DNA of 64,000 nt from Prosthecobacter vanneervenii. Its GTDB lineage: Bacteria > Verrucomicrobiota > Verrucomicrobiia > Verrucomicrobiales > Verrucomicrobiaceae. The notes beneath the pieces were generated by a model. The model was not told the DNA's origin and made no database searches. It saw only the letters and a program-made list of their open reading frames with translations. Positions 1 through 9,384 of the stretch are shown here, in pieces. A program made the position numbers and the translations under genes. Within the stretch, counting starts at the first letter, position 1. Every line of letters starts with the position of its first letter. The stretch is from contig NZ_JACHIG010000009.1 of the NCBI RefSeq assembly GCF_014203095.1, positions 124,001 to 188,000 on the forward strand. The letters run 5' to 3'.

Positions 1-758
1 CGGTTCTCCACATCTCGCACTATGACTTTCCCACGGCCCATCACCCACTTCCACGAACCGTCTTTGCACCGCATGCGAAACTCATGGACAAAATCGTCCG
101 ATTTGCATGTCAGGTGGTCATTCACCGCCTTCTCTGTTCCGGCCAGATCGTCCGGATGCACCAGGGGGTGCCAGCCGTTTTCTGAACCGGGTATCCACTC
201 ATTGGCCCCAAAGCCAAGCATCATTTTGAACTGGCTGGAACGAAAGATCTTGTTGCTCGCGAGATCCCAGTCCCACACGCCAAACCCAGAACTTTCCAAG
301 GCAAACTTCCACCTTTGCTCGCCTTCCTGCAAACGCTGCTCTGCCTGAACCCGCTCGGTAATGTCACGCCCCACCGACTGCATCTCCTGCAAATGCCCCT
401 GCGCGTCAAAAAAGGCGCGGTTGACGAATTCCATCCACCGCACGCGCTTTTTGCCGTCATAAACCCGGTTCTCAATCACTACCACCGGAGTCTTCGGCGA
501 GAGCATTCGGAGCCGGCCCTCGATCAGAGAAAGATCGTCTGCCACGACTGAAGGCTGCCAGGGCATGCCTATCAGTTCTTCATGCGTCTTGCCAAAAAAG
601 CGGCAGTACACCTCGTTCACATACGTGATGGTGCCATCCGGTCGAAAACGGCAGATCAGCTCCGTCAAATCCTCCACCACCGTGCGGTAGGAATCTGGGG
701 TCAGCAACGCATGCGGGGGCGCAGGCACCGCAGTGGTTGAAGTCTTGCGTGTCTTCAT
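1..758 (-). CDS. PAS-domain sensor protein (C-terminus outside window)
   Basis: Open frame from an ATG at 756-758 running off the left edge, about 252 residues seen. Residues about 25-145 form one PAS plus PAC unit (ICRFRPDGTITYVNEVYCRF at the start, SVGRDITERV at the PAC end). A second PAS_3-like unit follows (WKFALESSGFGVWDWDL, then HPDDL). This chain of PAS units is typical of sensory histidine kinases or diguanylate cyclases, but the output domain lies outside the window, so the enzyme class is unknown. No signal peptide or membrane segment is seen, so sensing is probably cytoplasmic. Confidence 0.85.
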   Translation of the reverse strand, partial: MKTRKTSTTAVPAPPHALLTPDSYRTVVEDLTELICRFRPDGTITYVNEVYCRFFGKTHEELIGMPWQPSVVADDLSLIEGRLRMLSPKTPVVVIENRVYDGKKRVRWMEFVNRAFFDAQGHLQEMQSVGRDITERVQAEQRLQEGEQRWKFALESSGFGVWDWDLASNKIFRSSQFKMMLGFGANEWIPGSENGWHPLVHPDDLAGTEKAVNDHLTCKSDDFVHEFRMRCKDGSWKWVMGRGKVIVRDVEN

Positions 759-818
759 TTCAGCACAGCGTCACCATACCCTAGTGTGGTGCACAAGCCA
801 CCTCACAGATGAGGGGGG

Positions 819-1685
819 TCAGGGAATGTAGCCCATGGATTTCATCCATTCGGCCACACGGTCTGGCCAGTCATTCACAGGGCCGCCGCTCTTGCGCATG
901 CCAAAGCCATGGCCGCCTTTGGCGTAAATGTGCAGTTCGCAGGGGATGTTAAGCTTCTTGTACTCAATGTAGAGCAGGGCGCTGGCGCTGGCGGGCCAGG
1001 GATCGTCATTGGCATGCACAAGGCACATGGGCGGCGATTTGGCCGTGACTTCAAAGCCCGGCAGAAGATGCGAGATGTCATCTTTGCTCACAAGGTAAGC
1101 CGGATACACGGGAATGGCGAAATTCGGCGTGGCATCCTCCACATCCAGCGCGGGATCAGTCGTATAGGTCCGCTCATTCGCATGCAGAGACGTCATGACC
1201 GTAAGATGCCCGCCGGCAGAAAAACCCAGGATGCCGATGCGGTCCGGCTTCAGCCCCCACTCCTGAGCGCGATGGCGGATGATTCCCATGGCGCGCTGTG
1301 CATCCTGCAGCGCCTCGCGGCCAGGATCTTTGGGGTCGCGCTTTGGCACGCGATACTTGAGCAGGATGCCGGTGACACCATGCTTCACCAGGAAATCGCA
1401 CACCTGAGACCCCTCATGTTCATAAGCCAGGATGCCATAGCCGCCACCAGGGCATACCAGCACCGCAGTGCCATTGGGCTTCTCAGGCTTGAAGACCGTG
1501 ATCATAGGATCGGTCACATTGGTGATGCGAACCACGTCCTCCGCAGACTTTTTCGGCACCTCCTTTTCAGCCTCGATCTTCACCCCCGGCTTTTCAGGTG
1601 CTCCGCCAGGCCAGAGTTTCACAACGACGGGATCCGCAGCAAAAAGCGACGAAGAGACAAGCAGAAGAGCGGGAAGGAGCTTCAT
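819..1685 (-). CDS. Secreted alpha/beta hydrolase, acetyl-xylan-esterase-like
   Basis: 288 residues with a short signal peptide (MKLLPALLLVSSSLFA). The alpha/beta hydrolase fold shows an oxyanion region (VLVCPGGGYGILAYEHEG), the nucleophile elbow GFSAGG and a late histidine in GGHGFG. Family knowledge: secreted proteins of this type (BD-FAE/xylanase-esterase group) remove acetyl or feruloyl groups from plant polysaccharides. The substrate here is inferred only. It ends next to the truncated PAS gene and starts just downstream of an unrelated unknown gene on the same strand. Confidence 0.8.
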   Translation of the reverse strand: MKLLPALLLVSSSLFAADPVVVKLWPGGAPEKPGVKIEAEKEVPKKSAEDVVRITNVTDPMITVFKPEKPNGTAVLVCPGGGYGILAYEHEGSQVCDFLVKHGVTGILLKYRVPKRDPKDPGREALQDAQRAMGIIRHRAQEWGLKPDRIGILGFSAGGHLTVMTSLHANERTYTTDPALDVEDATPNFAIPVYPAYLVSKDDISHLLPGFEVTAKSPPMCLVHANDDPWPASASALLYIEYKKLNIPCELHIYAKGGHGFGMRKSGGPVNDWPDRVAEWMKSMGYIP

Positions 1686-1707
1686 GGTGCCGCTATTGGA
1701 GCGGAAT

Positions 1708-2991
1708 TCACCGCGCAGCGCAAGGCAGCATCATCGCATCCCGCATGCCGTGGAGAATTTTTTTGTCCGCCGGACAAACGGTGGCCAGCACGCCACCGAG
1801 AGCAGGATCATGGTCCTCCTCCGATGTGGCAAAGTAATACGGGCACAACCGCACCCGGCTCTGCATGGCGCGCGTCGCCTGCCTGTCCTCATCCCACGCT
1901 GGATGTGAGACCACCCTGGCACGGTGAAACTCCTGAAGCACAAAGGGATTGCTCGGGAAACTGGCCAGCGCCTCATCAATCGCTGCGCCCCACTGCTCAT
2001 GGGAAAGATCATGGCCGATGAACACACCGCGCGAGCCCCATCCGCGTTCAGAAAACCCACTGATTTTCAGCACTAACTGCCGGAGTTTGCCGCCAAAGGA
2101 TTTCATCTCATGCCAGCTCTGGATGTCGAGCTTGGGCCACACGGCAAAGGGCGGCAGCGGCACAGGATCAACCACCCAGCCCATGGGAATGCACTGCTGC
2201 AGCAGCGCCAGATGTTCGGCACTCAGCACTGATTTCCAGTACCCAGCCAGCGTGGGCGACCAAAACAGCGCCAGCCACAGCTTTTCCTCCAGAAAGGCTT
2301 TGATCGGCGGCGTGAAGCTCAGTTCCCCACGCTCCGCCATGCGCAGCATCACATCGGCATTTTCCACATTCTCGAGATCAAACAGCTCAAAGAAACGGTA
2401 AATAGCTGCACCATTGAGCTCATAAGGCTGCACCTCCCAGGGCCGCAGCACACGCCGCCCCAGCCTCTCGGCCAGCCAGCTCATCTCAGGGAGGTAGTCG
2501 CCGGATTCACGAGAGATGAGGATGTCCTCACTTGGAAAAGCAGCGGCAAAGCCTTCGATCATGCCGGCTCCGCCACCGATGACATCTTGTCCGAGCGCCG
2601 CGTACGTTTCATTCAGCCACGCCGTCAGACCAATGCCGCCGGGCAGTGAATCCAGCTCTGAAATCGTCACCCCCGTTTCCGTTAGCACCAGATCCGGCCG
2701 CAGCACTCGCGGCAGGTCATCATGCCAGCGCGGATTCCGACCTAGATCGAGAACACGCTGCGGCTTGCCCTGATCCAGCAGCTTCGCCACCCAGGGATAT
2801 GACTCATGAAAGTACAACCGGTTGCACGCCCGCTGAAACGCCCTCAGCGCAGAGCCCAGAGCACGGATCAGCTCCACGGTCTTCTCATCCAGCGCAAAGG
2901 CCTCTGGCGAAAGCACCCATTCCTTCTCCGCAAAAAAGCCCTCCTCCGGAAAGGAGGCACGGATTTGGGAAATGTTAGAGACGTCGGACAA
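1708..2991 (-). CDS. Unrecognised 427-residue protein, possible ATP-grasp-like C-terminus
   Basis: I do not recognise the family. The protein is soluble, without signal peptide. The last third has a run LVLKISGFSERGWGSRG followed by VLQEF, which resembles the ATP-binding lysine and glycine-rich loop of ATP-grasp enzymes; this is a resemblance only. Start is uncertain. A TTG at 2989-2991 sits 8 bp after the stop of the upstream small gene, while the first in-frame ATG (3096) would overlap that gene by 97 bp. I chose the TTG. It probably belongs to an operon with the two genes upstream. Confidence 0.6.
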   Translation of the reverse strand: MSDVSNISQIRASFPEEGFFAEKEWVLSPEAFALDEKTVELIRALGSALRAFQRACNRLYFHESYPWVAKLLDQGKPQRVLDLGRNPRWHDDLPRVLRPDLVLTETGVTISELDSLPGGIGLTAWLNETYAALGQDVIGGGAGMIEGFAAAFPSEDILISRESGDYLPEMSWLAERLGRRVLRPWEVQPYELNGAAIYRFFELFDLENVENADVMLRMAERGELSFTPPIKAFLEEKLWLALFWSPTLAGYWKSVLSAEHLALLQQCIPMGWVVDPVPLPPFAVWPKLDIQSWHEMKSFGGKLRQLVLKISGFSERGWGSRGVFIGHDLSHEQWGAAIDEALASFPSNPFVLQEFHRARVVSHPAWDEDRQATRAMQSRVRLCPYYFATSEEDHDPALGGVLATVCPADKKILHGMRDAMMLPCAAR

Positions 2992-2999
2992 TGCTGAGA

Positions 3000-3227
3000 C
3001 TACGGTTTGGTTTGCGCGAGGGAAACAATGATGATCGCACAAAACATCATGATGGAAACGCTGATAAGACTGGCTGTCAAAAACCAAAACATCCATGGAT
3101 CATATTGGCGCTGAAACACAGCGGCTCTTCCCTGCCACCAATGCTCGATCCGGCCGCGCTTGATAGCCCTCACAGCCAAACTTAAGAAGTACAGCGGAAT
3201 CAGCAGGAGCAGCCAACGCCATGACAT
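3000..3227 (-). CDS. Small two-helix membrane protein
   Basis: 75 residues beginning MSWRWLLLLIPLYFLSLAV. There are two hydrophobic segments (about 4-20 and 47-68) separated by a basic loop (RAIKRGRIEHWWQGR). No family recognised. It begins 21 bp after the stop of the alpha-2-macroglobulin gene and ends 8 bp before the next gene, so all three are probably co-transcribed. The ATG at 3225-3227 was preferred over a TTG two codons earlier. Confidence 0.55.
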   Translation of the reverse strand: MSWRWLLLLIPLYFLSLAVRAIKRGRIEHWWQGRAAVFQRQYDPWMFWFLTASLISVSIMMFCAIIIVSLAQTKP

Positions 3228-3248
3228 GGCCAAAGTGAGCGTCTCATT

Positions 3249-6200
3249 TTACTTGCCCGCCACCTTCGCATTGCTGGCGGGCAGGGTGCGGATACGCTGG
3301 GTTGGGCTGAGGCCGTATTTCTCAGGCTGGTACATGGCTTCGATCCGCGCTGGCGGCGCAATGGTGTCCCCCTCGGCGATGACACGGGCCAGGTATTGCA
3401 GGCTGAACTTGCCCTTGGCAGGTGCGTAGTCGGTGAAGAACAGCGCACGGTCAGTGCGGATCTCGCGGTGGTCGCAGAACCACGCCTGCGTCCCATCAGG
3501 GAGCTGGTCGCCCTCGCGCTCGCTCTGCGTGCCGAACTCGGGATTGATGGCTTCAAAGACACCGGGCAGACCGTCGTCGATGGCAAGATAACGATCTCCG
3601 CCACCAATCTCGATTTTCAGGGTGACGACGACCATGTCTCCGACACGCAGATCCTCGATGCCGGAGGTGGATCCGTCCATGTTGAGCTTTTCATAGCTGC
3701 GCTCGATGGCGTAGCCTTTGTTCTCACCGGCAAAGTCACGCTGTGGTGGAAAGCTGCGTGCCTCGATGCGGCCAAAGACCTCCCGCCCAGCAGGCAGCTC
3801 AACGCTGAGTGGCTTGGAGCTCAGCGCCTGGTTCAGCGCAAAGTTTACACGGTTGCTGGAGAATCCAGCCGCCAGATTCAAAGGCACGGCCTGGGTGTCC
3901 CAATGGCCGGTCGCTGTGAGCGGTTCACCGGATTTTTTCAGGCTGCGCTCATAAGCGGCAAGCGCGGTGAGCGTCCAGGCATTGGTGAAAGTGTTCCCCC
4001 ATTCACCGCGCCCGTTGCGGGACTGCAGGATGGAAAGCGCCAGATGCTCCGCATCTTCAGTGAGCCCAAGGTGGGTGTAGCAGATGAGGCGCAGTGCTTT
4101 GTTGGCACCGTTGCCAGCCCAGTGGCTCCAGACGACCGGACGCGGAGCAGGCGCGGTTGCTTTGGGCTTGGGCTCCGCCTTGGCGGTCTTGGCTTTGCTG
4201 TCCGCTTTTGAAGGGGCCGCGTGCTCGACGGGCCTCCAGCCGAGCGTATCCTTGATCTGCTGCTCGGGTGCATTAGTCAGGCACATGGAGAGAGCCAGAT
4301 AAAGCCGGGCGATTTCGGGTAGGTGCTCTCGTTTGCCAAAAAGCAGGTTCTGATAGGCTGGCTCAGGCTTGCCAGCCTTGGCCAGCGTGTAGAGCGCCAG
4401 GGCAGAGTCCGTGATGTTGTAGAGATCCTTTTCCTCATCCAACCCGCGCAGCTTCTTGGAAAGAAACTCGACGAGCTTGTTGATCGTGTCCGCAGGTACA
4501 TCCGCCCCCATGTCTCGTGCACGCAGGAGCATCATGCCGCCATAGGCGCTGCCCCAGAAACTGGACTCTGTGCCGCCGGGCCAGTAAGCCAGGCCGCCTT
4601 CGTCCGTGGTCATTTGCAGCAGCCTGTTCACGCCAGCCTGGATGGCCTGCTTGGCCTTGCCACCGCCGAGCTGGTCCGGGAACAGGGTGTCATATTTGCC
4701 CAGCGCCAGCCAGGGCATGGTGGAGGAGGTGGTCTGCTCCACGCAGCCATAAGGATAATGCAGCACGTAGTCGATGGCATCGCGCGCCTCATAGAGACGG
4801 CTGTTGCTGATGCCGAGAGTCAGCGACCCCTCGCCTTCGAGCAGGGCGGGATTCACCTCCTTGATGAGATTTTCATTCGGCTGATCCGCCTTCAGCAGCG
4901 GGTAGCTGACATAGCGCAGCTCCGGCACCGGATGATTCACCTCAAAGGTCGATTCCATGCCATCGCTGACAGCCGCAGGCCATTCCACACTGCGCACGGT
5001 CCATTTCCATTTGGCCGTACCCAGCTGCACAAACTGCACCGGGAAGGCGGTGGCGGCAGTCTGACCGGCTTTGATCTGCAGGGTGATCTTCTGCAGCTTG
5101 GCAGTGCCACCAGCCGGAGCTTTAAGAGACGCGGGAATGAAATCGCGCTTTTCCTGGATGAAGCTGGCGGTGTCATCGAGCTCGAGGGAAACCTCCACCG
5201 CACCCGCATTGGGCGTGGTGTTGTGCACCACGGCTTTGACGAGGTATTCGTCTCCCAGACGGGCAAACCGCGGCACGGCTGGCTCAATCATGAGCGGCTT
5301 GTTGATCTTGAACGCGGACTCCGCATGGCCAAACCGGTCGGCACCATGAGCCGCCACGGCCATGATGCGGTAGCGCGTGAGATTGTCCGGCGCAGTCACA
5401 CTGGCGGTCAGCCTGCCCTGCCCGTCCGTGGTACCGGAGGCCAGCCACAGCGGAGTCGCCACAAAGTTTTTGCGCACTTCCATGTTCGGTCCGTTGCCAT
5501 CCCCATCCCCACCACCCACAAGGAAGCCCTTGTTGCCGCGATCACGCTCCGCAGCCTCTTCAGAAAGCAGGCTGCCAAACGAGGTGAAGCTGTCCACAGC
5601 GAGCGGAAACTCCGCATGGAAATACGCCGAGGGATCAGGCGTCTCGTGCTTCATGAGGCTGAGCACGCCTTCATCCACGGCATAAAGCGTGACGTCCGCT
5701 CCAGGCATCACCACACCTTTGGCATCGGTGATGGTGGTGGTGATTTTCACCTCCTCTGCCGGACGCACTTCGTCGCGGTCGGGCTTCACTGCGATCTTCA
5801 GGTCCTTCGCATCTGAATCCACCTTGAGCTCGCAGTAGCCGATGCGGTATTCAGGCATCTTGTGCTGCTTGGTGCTGGCGGCGGATCCACGGATGACGAT
5901 GACGGAGACGAACACATTCGGGAACTCATCCTCCGCCAGCGGCACCCGGATGATCGGATTGTCGAGCGTGAGCTCGGTGACAAACTGACGGTGCAGCTTG
6001 TTGCGCTCCACGGTGACCAGGGCGGTGCCTGCGATGGGCGTTTTGACCACGATGACTGCATCTTCGCCGGGCTTGAGCGTTGTTTTTTCCGGCAGCAGAT
6101 TCATGCGGTTGCCGTCCTCCATCGCCCAGGGAAATTCCTTGCCACCCACAGCATAGAAGGGCATGCGGGAGAGCACCTTGGCGCCTTTGGCATCCGTCGC

Positions 6201-9200
6201 TTCCGCCGTCACAAAATACACACCACCAGCCGCAGGGGTGAATGGAATGCCGATGGAAGGAGCCGAGCCGGCCGTCGCAGGCTTCAGATCCACGCTCTGC
6301 TTCAGCTCCTCCCGCAGAATGACCTGGTCCTTGGTGGTCGATCCGCCGCCTGCGGTGGCAATTTTAAGCGTGTGGTATTCCTGGCGCTCGACCTTGAATT
6401 CCACATGCACAGGCCCTGCGGCAGGTGCGCCCTTGGAGTCTATCGCCACGACCTCAAGCTGCATGGCCTTGCCAGCGGTGCCAAAGTAGTCAGGCCCTTT
6501 GAGCCCGAGCAGAAAGTTGGCGCCAGGCACTTCAAACTCAGCGGCGGAGCTGATGGTTTGTTCATTGATGTCGGTGACTTCGGCATTCACCCGCACCCGC
6601 TGCGGCAGGGCGGCGCGGTCTGGCGGCGGCTGCGGCATCTCCAGCGTGGCGGCACCGTCTTCACCCAGGAAGATGTTACCGTTCACAAACCACTCGCTCT
6701 CTGTCTGGTCATTGCTGTTTCCAGAGTAGTCCCCATCGGCATCGCGATCCTGCGCATAATGCGCCCAGGCAGGTGCCTCGCCAAAGTGATACGCGCTGTA
6801 GGCTTCTGGCGGCTGATAGTCGCGCTGGGAGCTGGCGCTCCATTGCACCTTGGCCGCCGAAAGCGCCTTGCCCATGTAGTAGTTCGCGCTCAGCGGAAGA
6901 TGAATGCGGTCAGGCTGGAATTTGATGCCCTGGGTGTCCAGCTTGACCTCGAAGGTGTTGGGCTTGTAATCGTCGATCCTGAAAGACATGCCGCCGCCGG
7001 AATCACTCTGGCTGTTGGGATTGGGCGACTTGAGATTGATCGAAAGATCATACCACCCCGCCGGCCCGGTGGGCAGCACCACATCATCAGCCCAGGCTCC
7101 ATTTGTGGCGAACTTCACCGGCTTGTCCACGACCACACGATAGCGCGGATCACGAATGACGAGCCGCCCCTCCACCTCAGCAGGATCAAGGCTGAGGTCA
7201 TCGCCCGAAAGCAGGCGTGTGTGCGCCTTGAAGTGCGCGGTGTCACCGGGCTTGTAAAGCGGACGGTCGGAAAAGACAAAGGTGCGACGCTGAGGCTGCC
7301 ACACGTTTTCATAAGCCTGCGAGATGTCGTAGGGAATAGAAATGCCGCCGTCTCCACACTCAATGACGGCGCAGTCGCCATTCTTTTCCGCCAGCACAAA
7401 GGCAGGCGTGGCCCCCGGAGCAGTGGCAATGCCGCTGGCATCTGTGTCGCCATAGCCGATGAGCTTCAAATCATTGTCCACCAGCGTGAGCCGCACACCG
7501 GGCACCGGGCTCCCCGTTTCCAGGGAGGTTACAAAGATCATGGACTCACGCCGATTGCTCTTCTGCATGATCCCAAGGTCGGTAAACTGCACCAGCGTCT
7601 GTGTGATGACGCCCTTCCCCTCCACTCCTGCTGCGGCACTGCCTTCGAGTTCGATGAACAAAGGCGCTGCGGGAAAATCTCCCAGCACCTCGCGCCAGTT
7701 CAGCTTTAGGATCTCGCTGTGGTCCAGCGGCTTGCTGACTGGAAAGCTGCGGTCATACACCTGGGTGCCCGGATAAGCATCGATGGACTGCGTCTTGTAA
7801 GCGGCCTTCTGCTTGTCATTGCCGTAATAAGCGGTGCGATAGCCACGGTACAAATCCAGCGCCTTCAGCAGCTCAGGACCATTGAGGCGCTTGGCGCGTA
7901 CTCGCACCTGCTTGACGTTGGCGGCGCTGAATTCATAACCCGCATCTCCCTTGGCCAGCTGGGCGCTGATGAAAGTCGGCGCTGCCACATAAGGGGGATT
8001 GGGGACGAAGGTAACCTCATCTTTGAAGTTGGCCTGCAGGGGCAGATTATCCCCCGAAGTCATCGCGGCATCGACAGTGACGGAGTACTTCTTGTTTGGC
8101 TCAAAGGGGCCGGAGAACCGCAGCGTGCGGCCCAAAATCTCGACCTTCAGCCCTTTGAGCGGACCTTCATCTTTGTTGACAACCGCTGCCAGTTTTTGCC
8201 CCAATGAAAGGCGCTGAATGGAGACAAAGGGTGCCAGCTTCTGCGCAAAAGCAGCTCTCATCTCATCAGTGATTTCTTCATCCGACGAAGGCATGAGGCG
8301 TTTGTTGAAATCGACATCGATGTAGTAGTCGTCATCGAAAGGCGTGTGCGCGCCAATGCCATTAACCGCAAAGGGCTTGATCTCACCTAGCTGGATGTCA
8401 TCTCCCGTCGCAATCTGATTGACCCCCGAGGTGTTGCTCAGTGTCTGCGCGATGCTGAGCTGCCATTTGCCCACGGCCAGAGGCGTCTCAGGCTCGACGA
8501 TGATGGCGCTGAGCCGCGCCGCATCATCCGTGAGCGCTGGCTTCACCTTGGAAATCTGCTCCGCCCAGGTGGCCTGCGGATCACAGCTCATACGAGTAAA
8601 GTCCTTGCCCGTGGCATGGCGAATTTTGGCCACCACCGGATGCGGTGAAGATTCAGACACAAACTTGACGTGCTTGACGGCCTCAGCGGGGTTCACGCTG
8701 TCGTTGAACTCAAAGAGAAGACGTGGCGTGCGGTTCTGCGAACTGTCATCCAGCCAGCGTGGGTGTTGATCGATGATGCGAAAGCTCGCACTGTTCACGG
8801 AGTCGAGCTTTTCCGCAGCGACAGGCTTGCCCGTCAGGTCGGCCAGACCGGAGCGCAGCTTGAATTCATAGCTGCTGGCAAACTTGGGCGCCTGCGTGAG
8901 GTGATACTGGCCGCTGCGCGTGCTCGTCCATTCAAAGGTGCCGGTGAGTTCAGGCACAACGACGAGCGGAGAGGTCGCAGCATTTTTACCGATCTGATCT
9001 TTCCCCACCATTGGGGTGGGAAACACGACTTCGATCGTGGATTCCGGAGCCAGCTCTTCCGGACTGATGGTGATGTCCGCATGCAGTTCCTGGGCAGGCG
9101 GCGGATTGGAGTCAGATTTTCCTTTGGCAGGAGCCGCATGCGAAGCAGCGGCAAAAGCCAGCGCCATGGCTGGCAGCAGCGCGAGGCTGAAAATGGTTTT

Positions 9201-9203
9201 CAT
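3249..9203 (-). CDS. Bacterial alpha-2-macroglobulin family protein
   Basis: 1984 residues with a signal peptide (MKTIFSLALLPAMALAFA, cut near SHAAPAKG). Family knowledge: bacterial alpha-2-macroglobulins are periplasmic protease traps that guard the cell after envelope damage, and they use a CxEQ thioester. The thioester motif is present as YGCVEQTT at roughly residue 1465, in the complement-like domain. The MG2-type stretch (RTFVFSDRPLYKPGDTAHFK) and the macroglobulin hinge (TTDGQGRLTASVTAPDNLTRYR) are also clear. It lacks a lipobox cysteine, so it is probably soluble in the periplasm, unlike E. coli YfhM. No penicillin-binding protein 1C gene lies beside it. Confidence 0.95.
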   Translation of the reverse strand: MKTIFSLALLPAMALAFAAASHAAPAKGKSDSNPPPAQELHADITISPEELAPESTIEVVFPTPMVGKDQIGKNAATSPLVVVPELTGTFEWTSTRSGQYHLTQAPKFASSYEFKLRSGLADLTGKPVAAEKLDSVNSASFRIIDQHPRWLDDSSQNRTPRLLFEFNDSVNPAEAVKHVKFVSESSPHPVVAKIRHATGKDFTRMSCDPQATWAEQISKVKPALTDDAARLSAIIVEPETPLAVGKWQLSIAQTLSNTSGVNQIATGDDIQLGEIKPFAVNGIGAHTPFDDDYYIDVDFNKRLMPSSDEEITDEMRAAFAQKLAPFVSIQRLSLGQKLAAVVNKDEGPLKGLKVEILGRTLRFSGPFEPNKKYSVTVDAAMTSGDNLPLQANFKDEVTFVPNPPYVAAPTFISAQLAKGDAGYEFSAANVKQVRVRAKRLNGPELLKALDLYRGYRTAYYGNDKQKAAYKTQSIDAYPGTQVYDRSFPVSKPLDHSEILKLNWREVLGDFPAAPLFIELEGSAAAGVEGKGVITQTLVQFTDLGIMQKSNRRESMIFVTSLETGSPVPGVRLTLVDNDLKLIGYGDTDASGIATAPGATPAFVLAEKNGDCAVIECGDGGISIPYDISQAYENVWQPQRRTFVFSDRPLYKPGDTAHFKAHTRLLSGDDLSLDPAEVEGRLVIRDPRYRVVVDKPVKFATNGAWADDVVLPTGPAGWYDLSINLKSPNPNSQSDSGGGMSFRIDDYKPNTFEVKLDTQGIKFQPDRIHLPLSANYYMGKALSAAKVQWSASSQRDYQPPEAYSAYHFGEAPAWAHYAQDRDADGDYSGNSNDQTESEWFVNGNIFLGEDGAATLEMPQPPPDRAALPQRVRVNAEVTDINEQTISSAAEFEVPGANFLLGLKGPDYFGTAGKAMQLEVVAIDSKGAPAAGPVHVEFKVERQEYHTLKIATAGGGSTTKDQVILREELKQSVDLKPATAGSAPSIGIPFTPAAGGVYFVTAEATDAKGAKVLSRMPFYAVGGKEFPWAMEDGNRMNLLPEKTTLKPGEDAVIVVKTPIAGTALVTVERNKLHRQFVTELTLDNPIIRVPLAEDEFPNVFVSVIVIRGSAASTKQHKMPEYRIGYCELKVDSDAKDLKIAVKPDRDEVRPAEEVKITTTITDAKGVVMPGADVTLYAVDEGVLSLMKHETPDPSAYFHAEFPLAVDSFTSFGSLLSEEAAERDRGNKGFLVGGGDGDGNGPNMEVRKNFVATPLWLASGTTDGQGRLTASVTAPDNLTRYRIMAVAAHGADRFGHAESAFKINKPLMIEPAVPRFARLGDEYLVKAVVHNTTPNAGAVEVSLELDDTASFIQEKRDFIPASLKAPAGGTAKLQKITLQIKAGQTAATAFPVQFVQLGTAKWKWTVRSVEWPAAVSDGMESTFEVNHPVPELRYVSYPLLKADQPNENLIKEVNPALLEGEGSLTLGISNSRLYEARDAIDYVLHYPYGCVEQTTSSTMPWLALGKYDTLFPDQLGGGKAKQAIQAGVNRLLQMTTDEGGLAYWPGGTESSFWGSAYGGMMLLRARDMGADVPADTINKLVEFLSKKLRGLDEEKDLYNITDSALALYTLAKAGKPEPAYQNLLFGKREHLPEIARLYLALSMCLTNAPEQQIKDTLGWRPVEHAAPSKADSKAKTAKAEPKPKATAPAPRPVVWSHWAGNGANKALRLICYTHLGLTEDAEHLALSILQSRNGRGEWGNTFTNAWTLTALAAYERSLKKSGEPLTATGHWDTQAVPLNLAAGFSSNRVNFALNQALSSKPLSVELPAGREVFGRIEARSFPPQRDFAGENKGYAIERSYEKLNMDGSTSGIEDLRVGDMVVVTLKIEIGGGDRYLAIDDGLPGVFEAINPEFGTQSEREGDQLPDGTQAWFCDHREIRTDRALFFTDYAPAKGKFSLQYLARVIAEGDTIAPPARIEAMYQPEKYGLSPTQRIRTLPASNAKVAGK

Positions 9204-9384
9204 GGCGAACGTCAGGTTCGTCCAGAGAGTAGCACGCCTCCTGCGAGGGCGAGGATATTTTTGGAGACTTTTTGGAAGCCCTCAGGCTCACAAGGATTCA
9301 ACTAATCACCCTTGATCGTCTTAAGAATACAACATCGCATTTGACTTTCCCCCGGCGCTTGGTTCACCTCACCATACCACAACC

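Noticed and set aside
1708-3096. A 462-residue version of the unknown gene starting at 3096
   Set aside because: It would overlap the small membrane protein gene by 97 bp and the extra residues look like an antisense-type tail; a TTG at 2991 fits the spacing better.
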